Shown here: positions 33,571 through 48,140 of the stretch, piece by piece
Layout: each line of letters starts with the position of its first letter
Position numbering within the stretch: the first letter of the stretch is position 1
Source of the DNA: Diogma glabrata
Taxonomy: Eukaryota; Arthropoda; Insecta; Diptera; Cylindrotomidae
Length of the DNA stretch: 64,000 nt
Direction of reading: 5' to 3'
Assembly (NCBI GenBank): GCA_963693315.1
Contig: OY856186.1
Location: 74,687,475-74,751,474, forward strand
The notes under the pieces: generated by a model
Database searches by the model: none
Told to the model about the DNA's origin: nothing
Seen by the model: only the letters and a program-made list of their open reading frames with translations
Made by a program: the position numbers and the translations under genes

Positions 33571-36500
33571 TTACTGATGAACGTCAGAAATATGCAAATA
33601 AAAAAAATATTCTATATGTACTATTGTCCTGTTTTGCTATTCACATTCCAGGGAGTCAAAACACAGGTTTTACAGTATATACGTGTACAATATGCAAGGT
33701 ACAAAAAACACATATACTAATAAAAAAAGTCTCTCCCTCTTCTTAACACCGCATTGCCGTGGCAAGAGGGCTTTCTGTATTTAATAGCTTTCGGAAAATA
33801 TTTGCGAAAATTATGCTGGTAGGATCCAAAGTGAGAATTCCAACTAGGATGTGCTCTGTGCATTTTAACGTAGGCTCCCAGGTGGGGTGCAGGTCACAGA
33901 TAGCGTAACACCTAATCCGATTTTATTATTTAATAACAGTACGATCTTAGCTTGGTAGATTCCGCAGGGTAGTATTGATCAAACAAGATGGTTTTTTTTA
34001 ACAATTAACGTGAGAATTAAATTAAAAAATGAATAAACAGACACACAAATACACCCCACAACACGACAATAAAAAATCCACAACACAGATTCCAACGGAG
34101 ACTCTGTAGATGGTGAAAGGTTAGCAGAGACAAAATATGGCAGTCATTCCACTGCTACACTGAATTTTAGTGGATATATTCGGGTCGTGTCACTCAGTGC
34201 TCTGAACCAAAGCTTAGACAATCTCAAAAGAGTACAAATATCAATGGAAAACTAAAGTTGATGCCTTTGACTCTTCATTACCAACAGATATTGTAGAACA
34301 GACTACCACTAACATCTCAAGAGGACATAAGGGTTAGTATGATCAAATAGACTTTTCCACAAATTACCCTGGTCCTATGTTACAAGACAAACCTTCTCTT
34401 AGTTTATAACAGGGTTACTTTTGGGGTGGTCTAAATTATATAAAAACAGAAGGATCGAAAACTCAATTTGAGGCATTAAAAGTACAAGACTACAAAAGAA
34501 GAAAAGGCTTACAGTGATGGAATGGTGATGGATGGAATGTTTCAATTGTTTCATGGAAATTGACGCCAAAAACGTTTCTAAACAAGGATGCATGAACCCT
34601 TCGGAATTTTTGATTTGATACAAGCTAGAGCTTTGGAAGAAAACTTTGTCCACTACATCCACGACAGACTGATTGGGTGCGCTTGGAAGGGCTTGTTATT
34701 CAGTTCAACGATGGTTAGAAGGCTTATTCGTAAATCAAAGAAAGGTCTTACGAAAAAATACTTTGAGTCGATTGCGACCATTACAGATGGTGCTGCACTA
34801 ATGAGGGTCTTTATCTAATCTTAGATTATCCAATTAACACTTAAGTATTAATGTTAACGTTAACCAACCATATGCTCAGGCGGCAAATAGGGATAAACCA
34901 AACCAAATGAACTAGTTTATGGCAAAACGATTTGCATCGTTTGGAACTCTGTATTGGACTATCAGCTACTTAAAATCATACCAATCTCCAGGCCCTAATG
35001 AGATTTGACCTATTATGGGACCTATTATATTTGACCTATTATTACAACAGTGTTTGAGATTTGAACATAATAGAAGACAATTCTGGAAATACAAAAATGA
35101 TTATTATCAAAGAAATGATACAACTTTAGTGTCAAATTATGTCCCAATTTTGTCAAAACCAAAGTCCTATGGTAGGAAGATAGCGTTGACTATGAATTGC
35201 TAGGTGTGATTTTAAAACGAAGGGGTGCCTATCATATCAAATATATTCGATCGTACTCCTCTTGTTTCTCTCACAGAAGTTTTATTAAATTCCTGTTCTC
35301 TCAAAATAATTTAATTCTTTTTATTGGCTTTGAAATTTTAATTTTTCGGTTGCCTTTGCAGTTTCTTTAGAAAATTTTTCTTTTAACCGACTAGTTCAGG
35401 GTATGAGTTTTGAACTCAGTCAATTTAAAGATATTTGTCTTGATTTTGTTTCTGCAATCATAGATTTCAGATCATCTTTTATGGTACTTTTCTCCTCCGT
35501 CCTGTCCTGTAACGATTGGTTTTGTAAATCAATTGAAATCTTTTTTCCATATTATTATTTATTTTGAAAAATTAATTAAAATATGAAAAAATATGCAAAA
35601 AATAAAACAGTATTTTGTGATTTTTCAACAGATCGGTTGAACGAATTTTTTTTGTGCGAATTTAAAGGGAAAAGACATATAAGAGGATATTGATTTTGAT
35701 TTTACTGAAAACAGATCCTGTCAATTAATAATGTCATCCAACATAATTAATAATAAAACCGAAAACACAATAATTTTACAAAAACCAAGTACAACAAAAT
35801 CCATTTTATAATTATTGTTTTTGAAGACCACAAGAACCAAAATAATCTTGTTTTTTGTTCATGTGCTTTTATTTCTCATTACATTATCCTCATGCACATT
35901 TATATCATTTCTACCTACTCCCCCCTCATTTTCTTCCCATCTTTCACATTTCACATATCTTTTAAAAAGAAATAAAAAATACGAAACTTAAAATTTATAA
36001 TAAAAAATACACTCAGCAATAACTTTTTATTTTTTTAATCCTTTTAGTTTTGCTTTGGTTTGAATACACAAAAACCGCAAAATGTTTCGCGTATCATCTT
36101 TATATCTGTTGACTACACTAAAAGCGCATTAGTACTGAGTTGTATAATTGATACGGAATTCCTCATTATTTTTGGCCTTGTCTTATGACAAAAATAAAAG
36201 AAAAGTTGAACAAAAACAAAAAAAAATCAACAAACAGATATCGTTCGTTGGTAGATTTTTGTTTCAGTTTTTAGAATTTATCGTTGTTTTTAATTGTGAA
36301 ATTCATTTAACGGGGCAGCACAGGGTTTAAAAAAAATTTAACGTTGACAATAAATTTTGGTTTTTAGTTCAAACTAACTAATGAAAATTATTTTTAACTT
36401 ATATAATTAAACCACTTTTATAGCATCATGAAAAAATTTTACCTCATTTACGATATCAAACCGCCTTCAACCTATTACAATCTTTAGAGCTCATAAAAAC

Positions 36501-37949
36501 TTTAACGATTCACTATTTTAATTTCGTTTTTTTTATTCCAATGATTTTTTCTCATCCTGAAACCAAAAACTATAACATGAACAAGATGCTAAGAAATTAG
36601 TCAGAGACGTATATAAAAATAAAAAATATATATATATATCTGTATACGCATATAAAAGACACACGGGGCCATTTTCTTTCGAGTGTTTTTTTATAATTAA
36701 AACTTTTTTTTAATTTTATTTCCAACATTTTTTTATCAGTTTTACCTATCAAACACAAACGTAATAAAAAATTGAATTCATCAATTAGCATGAGTGAGAT
36801 TGGGTTGAATAGTTAGTTAGTCAGTTACGATAATAGCGGCATTGTTGTATGGTAATTTAAGATACATACTTTGTTTTTATAATTTATGAAATCACTTCAT
36901 CTTATTCAACCTTTTTTTTAACTTAAATGCATTTTGGTGTTATCAAAAAATATGAAAGCTTGCATTTTTCAAGTTTTAATTTTATATTTTTTTTTAGTTG
37001 GTTGATTTTTGCTTAAAGTTCAATGATTCTGTTTGATTAATACAAAGAGGATATAAGAATAATTATTTACATTTGTTATAGGAGTTTAGGAAATGCATTA
37101 AGTTTATAGTATAGACATACTAAAAAAAATCACTTCCGCCGTTTGCATTGATTTTGATAACATTATCTTGGGAAATAAAGTAATAAAGTCTAAAAAAATT
37201 GTTTGTACTAATACCGCACAATGTCTGGTTTTTATATTTTCGGTATGAAAAAAAATGTCATTATGATTAGAATGATAACATTGAAATTCTATTAATAAAT
37301 ATTTTTAGTTTCTACTTTCTTCGAATCCATTATCAAACAGTGACACACCATTTTGATCTATTAATGATATAAATTTTTATTGAACAAACATGCAAGACGT
37401 AAATGTTTTCCCTTGACATACGACACATAACCCAAATTTTATTTAAATTGTTTTGGTAAGATTAAGTTTTTTTGTCTTATTTCCTCATCTCTTTAGTCTG
37501 GTTTTTTGTTATTGTGAATGTGTATCTTCCTTTTATTATTATTTATATGACTTTAAGCTTACATTTAAAAAGCAATTGTACCATAACAAAAAAAAAATGA
37601 CAGAAACAAATATGTATAAAAGAAAATATATAAAAAATGATTGCAAACAATTGAATCAAAGAACAGAAAAAGAAATTAAAAAAATTATTGGTTTGATGGA
37701 CAGAAAAGACACACGACGGAGACATTATTTAGAGCATAGTACAGTGAGGGATAAGGAAAATGTAGGTTAAAAAGTTTAATATGGTTTTGTGATGGTTTTC
37801 TTTGGCTCAACTCTCAGCAAGCAATAGTTTAATTCAGAAAAATAAGCCAGATGCTGAGTTCTACATTAAATTAGTTTCCATCATCATTAGAATTTCTGGC
37901 TGTGGTGGCGAAAGAGGGATTTTTTATTAAATTTATTTGATTCAAGAAT
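33571..37949. other. Mostly unique AT-rich sequence
   Basis: No host gene recognised. Chance frames at 34399-34662 (-), 34588-34818 (+) and 37453-37770 (+) lack motifs. A possible LINE scrap at 34950-35205 is listed separately. The rest is poly(A/T)-rich. Confidence 0.5.
34950..35205 (+). pseudogene. Possible non-LTR RT fragment (weak)
   Basis: The plus-strand frames read LKSYQSPGPNEI, a stop, then PIM. This resembles the K-SPGPDGI--P motif at the start of LINE reverse transcriptases. VPILSKPKSYGRK follows about 40 residues later, where an IPKPGK-like motif would lie. No other RT motif can be found, so this may be chance. Confidence 0.3.
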
Positions 37950-40900
37950 GACAATCAAATTATTATATAAAATTCATAAAACATGTAAATTAAATTTTGT
38001 TAATGTGGCGCTAGAATTTAGAAAGGTGATTTTATTCGCTCCGATAAAATTTAGATGTTGGAATTGGATCACGGTATCACCTCTCGTATTTATGACAACG
38101 GAAAGGGCGGAAGATAAAATGCCTTTTTTAAAGCAACAAAATCATGGGAATGTACCTACATGACCCAATATATAAGATTTTTAAATGTATTGGCATTAAA
38201 TTTAAAATTTAATAATGCAATATACACAATATTGGTATAACGTTGAAGTACTCTATTATTTGGTTTATAATTTGAAAGTGCTCCAATTTGGTCAAACAAA
38301 ATTTAATATTCGAAATGAACGATATCACATCTCAAAACTGTAACGAAGAGGAGAAAGCAGGATTAAATATAACCCTTTTTAAAGGGTCCCCAAAACATCG
38401 TGGGAAATACCCAACACGACCCGAAATATAATAGTTTCTAAAAGAAAAGTCGGGACCAAAAAAATGGAAATATTAATAGAAAATATACAATATTTGTCCA
38501 AGGTTTTATTCTCCTTGGTACGGCACACTTCTAGAATTTTTCATTTATTTAACACTTTTTGGCTTGCACTTGTGACTGTGCGAACTACTTAAGCCTTGAT
38601 GAATTCGAGCGATATTTTAATAGAAATATTAAAGACTTGGTATTGAGCGAAAATACTTAGATAATTTACTTACATAAACCTTGAATATACGTACATAAAC
38701 TATGTCTCCGTTCTAGTTAAGTTGTTAACACGCAGCCTAGAAACTCAAAGATGCCGGGTTTGTGTTATTCAGAATGTGTGTTTTCAGACCTGGTCATTAA
38801 TTATTCATTTTCAAAGTATAGTAAAACAAAATTATCAACATGGTAGTTGGAGGTATTCAAAGCTATTGAGTCAAGTTGTGGAATTCAGTGCTTAACATGT
38901 TGATTTAATTAATAAAAGAAACTTTCATAGGCTGAAATTTTCATAGTTCAGACTCTCAATTATATCAATCAAGCGATCACTCAGTAATAACGACACGCAA
39001 CTGATCATTATTACATTAAACATAGCTTCTAGCTTAGTCTGATCTGGACACTGGAATTTAAATATCGAAATTAATTATTATTATTAATTATATATTATTA
39101 ATCATTATAGAACGCGTTTTGTCTCCAATTTTCCTCAGAAAATTAACTAAATACTTTTGTACGAAGCTGTTGTACCCGTAAGATTTCATTTAACTGTACA
39201 ACTTTCTTTTGTATGAATGTGATTAATACAACTTAACGCCTTAACTTAATACAACTTAACAACTTAACGCCTTAACTTATTCAAATCTTTCTCAACCCTG
39301 TTTGCAATAATTTTGTTTTCATCGATTGCTGTCTCAATTTGATATGTTGTTGACTCATAATTTTTTTGTTATATGTACATGAATATTTGGTATTTAAAAG
39401 ACAGTTGATCGGATTTAAATCAATAGACAGTTCCTGGCGCAACACTTTTATTTGATATGCAACTTGCGTTTTTGGAATCATTTTGATTATTCTTATGCAA
39501 CAATCGCCTCGACCAGAGGCGCAACATTATTAGTGACAACTTGTTAAACTATTGGTTTTATTATTCTTGTGCAATTGTTATTGTGGGATTAAAATATAAT
39601 TCTTATTTAATATAATCAACTGACTCAACGTGGATATGAGGAGCTTAATTCATTACAATCATGGGGTGAATGAAACATTTAATTTAATTTTCCAAATTTA
39701 ATAATCGTAATTATATTGGTGTATGTTGGTGTATGTGTGGTGATCTTGGTTTCTTCAGCCGTTGGGATCGTCAGAGTCCCTGCTCTTTGTTTTTGGTTAT
39801 TTAATTCCGTTTACTCAATATCTTTCCGTGCGTATTTGATAATTTGGACTGAACTGGGGGAAATTACTTCTCGGACATAGATGGCTGAAGCTCGTTGGAA
39901 AAAAACCTCTCTAGGCACGCATTCCTCCGGTTCCTTGGATTACTATTACATCCCTAGCAGGTCCAGTATTCTAGCAGGTCCAGTTTTGACGGTGCAAATA
40001 ACAAAATTGTCTTAAAGCTAATTAAATAATTCAAATTTATTATTCAATTAATTAATTAATTAATTAATTAAGTACATTAGCCGATTATATTTGTACACAA
40101 ACCATATTATAAATATAACAACTTATATTTTCATCTTGGTATTTTTCCGGCGAGACGGATTCTGGGTGCCCAAATCCATGAGATTCAACATAAGTGATCC
40201 TGACGTGATTTGAACAAGCAAACTTCCAATTAATAAGATAAATAAGATATTCTAGTATGTTTAATTATCTTCATTTTATTCCATAATGTCAATCAAATTA
40301 TTATATGAAAAATGCATAAAACATCTTAAATAAATTTTACCATCGTCACTTTAGGTTTTAGAAAAGTGGCGCGATAAAATTTAGAAATTGTAAATGAACC
40401 ACGATATCATATATCTCAGTAATGACAAAAAAGGAAAGGCTTGGATAAATTTACTTTTGAAGTCACAAAATTGTGGGGATGTACCCCACACGACTCGATA
40501 TATAAGAGTTTTAAATGAAGTGCAGATCCGTTCGCGTTGGACCAATTATTATAGCCTTGACGAATTTAGATGAAAGAGTAGTATAAAAGTGCTCTAAGAG
40601 GCTCCAAAGTTCTCTACTGAGGCTCCTCCATTCATGGTTTGGTAAAGAATTCAGAAGTGGTCAAATTCAGTTCAACAAAATTTAATATTGGAAATGAAAA
40701 ACGATTACACATTTTGTGTGACGAGGAAAAATACGTGAATCTGAAATAACTCTTCATAAGTCGCAACATCGTGAGGATGTATCCAACAAGACCTTACAAA
40801 ATACAAAACATTGGTCCAAGATTTTATTTTCTATGAAACGGAACATACCTAGAGTTTTAAATTTGTATGTCACCTATTAGGTTACGCTTACCACTGAACG

Positions 40901-41520
40901 AGCTGTTTTAACGCGATGTTTTTCGCGATACACCCTTAGAGTTTTCCAGGCATTCCCTACCCTGTGGGTTACGTTCGGGATGTACAAACTATTTTAGTTT
41001 TTACGAATTCGGTTGATAGTTTAATATAAAAGTTCTTCGAGAGATCATTTTAAGTAAAATAACACACAAACACTACTCTCAACGGTTTCAGAATTCACAG
41101 TTTGATTTAGAATTTAAAAATGATTCGATTCCATACAATGAAAATTAATATTGTAAATAAACCACGATATCACATCTCTTAACTGTAACAGAGAAAGAAG
41201 AAAGGCTGAAATAACCCTTTTTAAAGCTAAATCGTGAGGATGTTCACAACACGACCCAAAAGGCGAAATGGAAAAAGGCCGCGAAAAAATGGTATAATGA
41301 TACATAATACACAGTATTACTCCTAGTTTTGATTCTCTTTGGTACCAAACGCCCCAGACTTTTCATGTCATCCACCATTGTTTGAGTTACGCTTGCAACT
41401 GGACGAACTAGTTTACACTTAATAAAATGAGGCGATAGCTTAATAGAATATTAATTTGAAACATTACGTTGAGTGAAAATACGAACATTAACAAGTACTT
41501 GCATATAGAATTCATAGTTG
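37950..41520. repeat. Degenerate repeat family, five copies
   Basis: The markers CACGATATCACATCTC, a short AAAGG-containing block and ATCGTGAGGATGTACCCAAC with ACGACC recur in order near 38068, 38325, 40402, 40705 and 41163. Longer flanks such as TTACGCTTGCAACTGGACGA and GCGATAGCTTAATAGAA also recur (near 38558 and 41392). The unit is perhaps 450 bp with deletions. Copies are old and none has a coding frame. Confidence 0.72.
39715..39990 (+). repeat. Dispersed repeat, copy 2
   Basis: Partner of 33290-33570 in the same orientation. It sits between copies of the five-copy family. Matching blocks include GATCGTCAGAGTCCCTGC and CTCTAGGCACGCATTCCTCC. Confidence 0.6.
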
Positions 41521-43904
41521 AAATTTTTTTTCTGGACCAAACTCCATCTTCTTGCAGCATTAACTGTAAGTTTATCGAATTATAGGGCCAGATTGAGTTT
41601 GTGATAATAAATTGGCGTAAAAGTGTTACATAACCAGTATTCTATGAGAAGTTCATTGAATTTCGCAGCATTAATAGTAAATCTATTATCTGTAATAGGA
41701 TACTGAACACAGAAGTGCCCATGTGCACTACGTATTGAAGTTTTTACAAATTTGGTTGTGAGTCTGGCAGTCGTATTTCAACAAGTTCAATTGAATACTT
41801 GATCCAAAGCTCACAGGAGTGAACAAAATGTAGTTTAGGGTAAGCTGATCATTGTGTCTTAAGATAAAATTATTTAGTCAGTTGTGCTCGCTGGAGTCTT
41901 AATTCACTTCAGAATCTAAGCGGTACCAGTTTGGATTGGGTACGTAAGAATTTTTTTTTCAAATTCTTGAACATAGAACTTTCCCTCTGAATATAACAAT
42001 GTTATTCGATGATCCTGACGGCAAACACCCAATTAAGCTAAGCATTCATTTTTATTTGAACTTGAAGGGACTTTGGAACTTTTAGAATGATAAACGGAAC
42101 GTATGCAGACTCCACCAAGGAAAAATCTCTAAATAAACTTACTAGCTCATAAGACCATGATGGTTTTATAATATAATCAATAAAAATTCAAGAATTTAAC
42201 AAAAACAAAATAGTATATAACAATAAAATCTAACCTAAACCTTATAGTTGATTGTTGACTTCAATGTTGCTAGCGACTTTCGTCCTTGTATGTCGCTTGT
42301 TTTCCAATTCCAATTCTAATTTTTATTTCATGTTTCCCAAAATTGTTTGGATCTTTGGATTCATCGAAATTGTTTTCATCGTTTTCATAATTGTATCCAA
42401 CTTTTGAATTATGTTTATGACTATTTGAAATTAGATTACAATTAAATGATGTTCGAACTATAATTTTATCACCCGGTAAATTCGACAACTCTTTTGCATA
42501 TATGCACTATTGGATTTGTTGGTAGTTTTGCTATGATTATATCACCACGTATTCAAACGTACAATGTGCCATGCAAGCGTATTTAATTGCATGTCCAAAA
42601 ATTCTTCCAGCTATCATAAAAACCAAGATGACGTATTTAGTCCAATTTATTTGTTTCACTTTAAAATCGTTTCTATGTGGAGTAAACTTTATACAAATAA
42701 AAACACTTGCAAATCAAATTAAAGTTTTAAATATTTTTATTTCGTAAATTTAATATCAAATATTTAATAAAAAATCCGAAAACATTTTTATACATAGTTT
42801 GGTAACGGTAATCGAAAACATTTTTATAATCTTATTTTTAAAATGAAATACGAACTCTTAATCAAATTAATCAAAAAAGACAAGATTCTAAACTTTTTTT
42901 ATTATTCAATTTTCATTTGAAATCAAACACCAACTGGTTTAATCAATTATTAAACATCAACTTCAAAAATATGTATGTTTTTGATTTGATATTAAAATTC
43001 AACTGAACGAAAATTAAGCAATATCTAGTATTAATAATATTTTAGTCTTAGGAGTAAACAAGACAACAAAGTTGATTCAATGCAAGCTGTTTCTTTCTTT
43101 CGTTCTATTAACCAAATGTTAAACTAGTTTTCCTTTTTGTTGAGGTTTTGCAACATTCCTATAGACAAACAATCGCAAGAGAAAAGATCTAATACTCCTG
43201 TTTCATTTTTTCTCATTTTAGATGTGTAACAGATAAAAAAAGATTTATTAAGAAAAATCATGTGATTACGTTTAACTTGATAGTTTTTCTATTGTAATGT
43301 GCTGCGTCATTCCATTACTTTTTTATTTATGTTTGATAACGAATTTTGAAATTGCAATGTGCCTCGTCTGATTTAATATATGTACATTGTGATTTGTTGA
43401 ATTTAAATTATGATATGTCACAATATATAGATTGGTAGTTCAAGGATGTATGGGATGTATAGGATGAATTAACTAAGACCTAATCTCTTCTGATAATGCA
43501 CCCGGTCTAGGTATCTGATCTGTCAAGCCTTAGATTCCAGTTAATCCATCCTACACAGAACCAAATTGTGAGCATAACAGCTTATAAGACAATGGTAACG
43601 ACATTATGTTTTCAGAGATCTGAAACTTCTATATGGTTTTCTTGTAAGTTTTAATGATACTAATATTCTACCAAAAACATCTCAAAAGATTCAAAAATCG
43701 ACTGTCTGTTACAGAGGGAATGAGATAGAATTTGATTGTTTTGACTCGACATAGTGACTCATTGTAAATTTTAAACTAAGCAAGCTCCCATTTTACTTAT
43801 TGTTTTACCGCTATCCGGTAAACTGTGATGCTCTCATTACTAATATAATTAAGAACCAGCTTACCTTGCTGCCGTCATTTGATTTAGTTTAACATAACAG
43901 CATA
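41521..43904. other. AT-rich unique sequence
   Basis: No coding, RNA or repeat feature that I can support. Confidence 0.5.
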
Positions 43905-44500
43905 TGACTTCTATGTTTAACCTTGTTTGCTATTTGGAAAGTTCACCGAACAAAATGTTTGGCAAATGTTGATTTTTAGTGTTTTTCTGTTTATTCATTA
44001 TATAAAATATTTAACCAAAGGCTGTTTGTCCAGCTTTTATTGCATAATTAATTTGACCTAACCTTCATTGATGATTTAATTACTAAAGATTAGATCAATC
44101 AAAATGTCTGACTCAAAGGACCATTTTAGTCAATCCGGCTCAAAGGACCATTTTTTATTTTCGTTAAACAGTAATTATAACTGCAATATTGTTATTGCCA
44201 TTGTGAGGCATGTGATTTCTATGTTTAACCTCCTTTACTGTTCGCAAAGTTCACCCAGCAAAATGTTTGGTAAATTTTGGTTTTTTGGTTTTTCTGTTCA
44301 TTCATTATATAAATTATTTAACCACAGGCCTTGTCCAGCTGCTTTTATTACACAATAAATTGACGTAATTTTTAGTGATGATTTAATCACTAAAGATAAG
44401 ATGATTTAATCACTAAAGAATTGTCCGGTTTAAAGGACCATTTTGGACAATCCGGCTCAAAGGACCATTTTTTATTTATCGTTAGACAGTAATTGTAGAT
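43905..44500. repeat. Tandem duplication, ~300-bp unit
   Basis: 43905-44160 and 44205-44480 share TTCTATGTTTAACCT, CAAAATGTTTGG, CATTATATAAA, GATGATTTAAT and CACTAAAGAT in order. Each unit ends with CCGGCTCAAAGGACCATTTT. That end block is itself doubled in both units. Confidence 0.8.
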
Positions 44501-44993
44501 TAAAGTTTTTCCTTGTCTAGATCTCAGTTTAAGTTAAAAGTTTGAAGTCCAAGTACAATGACAATGTTGAATGTTAAAAAAGTTCAGATCGGGCGATGAT
44601 ATTGTTAAACAGATCTCCAGATACAAAATGACAATCTACAATTGCTTCCCTAATTGTTTTCCTTATCAATTTTATTTCCAAACAAAAGTTTTATACAAAC
44701 AAAATCTTTTTTATAACGAATCAACAAGGCATTAAGGTCTTAACATGTGCGGAGATCTATAATCCCACAGGTCAACGACAAAATTGGAGAGGAAGAGGAG
44801 ATATGGCAGTTAACTTAAAAATTGATACATTCATATATAAAACATTAGGAATCACACTCAGGAAGCTCTCAGAATCAGATTAATGGAGGCATATTACCGG
44901 ATTATGTTGCTTTATTGTAAGCTACAATCCTTGACATCAAAATTGAATCGAACATCATACTTGCAAGCATTTGAAATTGATCTGTCATTTTGT

Positions 44994-44996
<3 letters not shown>

Positions 44997-45087
<91 letters not shown>
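44997..45087. repeat. (AT)n microsatellite, about 90 bp
   Basis: Uninterrupted AT dinucleotides. The Tyr-Ile ORFs across it on both strands are by-products. Confidence 0.98.
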
Positions 45088-45089
<2 letters not shown>

Positions 45090-47449
45090 ATTTCCTTCAT
45101 CGTTTTAAAAAACTGAAAACAAATTTAAGTAATAATGATTGTTCGTACGTTGAAGGTAACAAAAATGAAATACATCTGAAAGAGGACTAAATTCCAAAAT
45201 AACATATTAATACATATTAATTCTTTCATTTGTTTTCTCTGAATAATGATTACGACATTTGAATACCATTTGCTATTGGATTGTCACTATAGTGAAACAC
45301 TAATATTACAGTAGTTTTTTTTTCTTGTGGTGTTCGATTTTCTTTGATTTCGTCTTCCTTCTGTCTTTTTTTACGGTGTACGACATTTATGATTTTATCA
45401 ACTCTTGCTTTTAGTGTTTCACGTTCATTTTATTTTTCTTGTATTATTGAATAAATAATTTTTACAAATAAAAGAAAAAAGTTAAAAGAAAACTTTTGTT
45501 TTCTGTTCTTGAAATCTTCAAGTTCATTGAATTATTTGGTAATTTTTGGAAAGTTATTGAATATCTAGAATCTAGATTAGGTTAATATGAAAAATTTATT
45601 ATTTTAAAAACATTCTCAGCTTATCAATTCAATAAATTTTGAATTTATTCCCAAGCAAGATAATCTCCATAAAACAAAAATTACAAAAAAAAAAAAAAAT
45701 AAACGCCGCGCTATCGTAAAAAGTAATAAAAGAGTTGCATTGTTTCCCTTGAAATAAAAAAAAAATTACAAAACCGATCAAAAATTAACGAAAAGATTAT
45801 TTCACAGGAAAACTTCAAGGAATATGAGAGCACATATAGAAGGAGTGGTCTCAGTTTTGTACTTTTATTGCAATACATATTCGCGCCTAGAAGCTATAAA
45901 ACATTTATTTCAGAAGAAACTAAGAAAACGGAAAATGAAATCTATCTTTGTATTCTTATCGAAACAGGGTTGTTGTTAATGTTCTGATAATAATTTAAAA
46001 TTGTTGCTTATTTGTTGTTAAATTTATCAAAAATATTTGATCAATAAAACATTTATAATAAAACTCATGCGTAAAAGAAAAACGATTACTTATTAACCCA
46101 CCATCGTATAGACGTAACAGTTTTTGCATAATTTTTAATGTTTTATAGAAAAAAGTACATTAATATATCAAAAAGAACATAAAAGAGGAAGCCCTAGGCG
46201 CTAGGGATTTTTTTCGTTCGTTTACAAAATTTTAAAATTTTTTCGGACAATATCTCAATAAATAATGATGTTTCATAAATAAAAATCTTTTATGTAAAAC
46301 ATTTGTTGTTAATTTTGTTTCTTTTTGCATAAACGGGTACATAAAAAAAGGACGTTCCATTCTATAATTTTAAAGATATTTTGTATATAATTTTTTAGTT
46401 AAAATGGATAAATTATCAATGCATACTGTGAAATGCAATTTTCATAAATTTTTTGGCAAAGTTATCAAACACTAAGATCCTTATTGCTTAAGGAAAATTT
46501 GAAAATAATAATTATAACGGATAAAAAATATTACTTTGAGGTTAACTTAACTAATTACAAACAAAAAACTTTACAATTTTTTAGATCAAATCAGAATAAA
46601 GATATACAGTACTGGCCGGTATACAAAGAAAAGTCATGGCTTGTGTAATAAATTTACGAAGAAAAAAGTGGTTGAAAACAATTTAAGCTATGAGCCTTAA
46701 CTTGTGGTATAATCATTTTTACTTCGGGTAAGAAAGATACTGCAGCAGTACAAGGATATGTGCTTAAGCGCAGGGATGGAATTTAGAGTAAAGGGATGGG
46801 ATTCTCGAGAGAGGCAGAAGTCTATATATTCTATATTTGAATTGTTCTTGGTGTTTTGCAGTGCTGGTAGAGAACACTACAGGCAAACTATATGCTATTG
46901 CTAACAACTGAGTTTTTTTGTATTTTTTAAATATTTTTTGCAAAACTAAAATTTTTATTATTAATTAACGTTCAGGAAACTTGATTAAATTTTTTGTAAA
47001 CGATTTTAAGGGATGTTTTTTCACAACTCTATAATTTTTTATGTATTTTGGTTTCAACTTAAATTTTATGATTTTTGGAATGCAAAACTCCTCCCCCCTT
47101 GAACGCATATTAAGTTAAAAAATTAAAATCATTCGGAATGATAGAAAACGTTGAAATTTTAAAAATTTATTGGTAGAGTTTTAAGAGATATACTATGAGG
47201 GATGTAAAACCAAATCTTTATGAACACGGATTGGCTTTGGTTTTTTGTTTAAAGCGAATCACATCTGACATTTGAAATCATCACATTTGAAATCATCACG
47301 CAATGCGCCTAAAAAGTCAGTTTTATGCTATGATTATTTTCGTTTCGGCGCGGATACAAGGCATTGCAAAATGCCAAATGTTTTTCAACGTTTCGGTATT
47401 AAACATGACAAAAGACACGATGATTGGATGGAAAACTAGGTTGTCACGA
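45088..47449. other. AT-rich unique sequence
   Basis: No gene recognised. A short perfect palindrome-like block CCCTAGGCGCTAGGG lies near 46191. CAGTACTGGCC after TATA near 46608 resembles the end of a Tc1/mariner element, but no partner end was found. Confidence 0.45.
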
Positions 47450-48140
47450 CCTGCGTTATAGTGACGGGCAATGGGACGCATCAAAATCATCCTTTATTGG
47501 TTAAATGCCCCAAAACAAAACTTGCTTTCCTCATAGATACTGGTACTGATGTTTCAGTTGTTCCTTCTTCTCTCTTTAAAAATAAATTTCTAGATTCATA
47601 CAATATCATTTACGCTGCAACTGGCTCATTAATATTTACTTACGATGTAAGATAACTCTGCATCGAACTTGGTTTTCACCATGATTGACGCCACTCATTC
47701 ATTGTTACTTCACTACTACAACTTACATATGCTAATTTTTTCCAAGCCTTATCCAGCTTTAGGTGCCCGCACCTAGATATGATTTATCTACCAAACACAA
47801 CGTAATGCACTGAATTGTTACGGATGGACAGTTCTTATACCCACGTTATCGCCGATTGAACCAAACAAAAAACAGCTTGTTCGCCTTTGCATTTAGTACC
47901 GAAACGCGACAGAAACGACATGCGTTCTTGAAGGTATTACAGGAGATTAAATGAAGTGACAGTAACAGATCAGAATAGACTTGTAGACTTTTTGAGTTTA
48001 TGCGATTGCCGTGTGGTATGCGAAATGCAATACAGGCCTCTCAACGATTCATGGATGAAGTTGCAAAGTGGTTGCATTTTGTTTTCGCATACATTGATGA
48101 TATGTTTGTGGCCAGACCGCAAGAGTTCATCCGCCAACAC
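47450..48140 (+). pseudogene. Decayed Ty3/Gypsy pol fragment (protease to RT)
   Basis: A protease-like stretch FLIDTGTDVSVVPSSLF at about 47525-47575 is followed by SLIFTYDVR and, in another frame, LCIELGFHH. After about 300 bp of broken sequence the RT piece RNAIQASQRFMDEVAKWL with FAYIDDMFVA appears near 48021-48120. Multiple stops and frameshifts separate the parts, and the N-terminal RT motifs are deleted or unrecognisable. It is closer to the Gypsy relic at 54240-57660 than to the intact element at 15663-25084, judged by the protease and RT wording. Confidence 0.85.

Noticed and set aside
33382..33720. 112-residue ORF as a host gene
   Set aside because: No domain, no homologous frame in the related repeat at 39715-39990, and ordinary length for chance in this DNA.
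44883..45190. Tyr-Ile-rich ORFs
   Set aside because: Translation of an (AT)n microsatellite.
46605..46640. Tc1/mariner terminal repeat (CAGTACTGGCC after TA)
   Set aside because: No partner end or transposase trace was found nearby, and a match this short can arise by chance.
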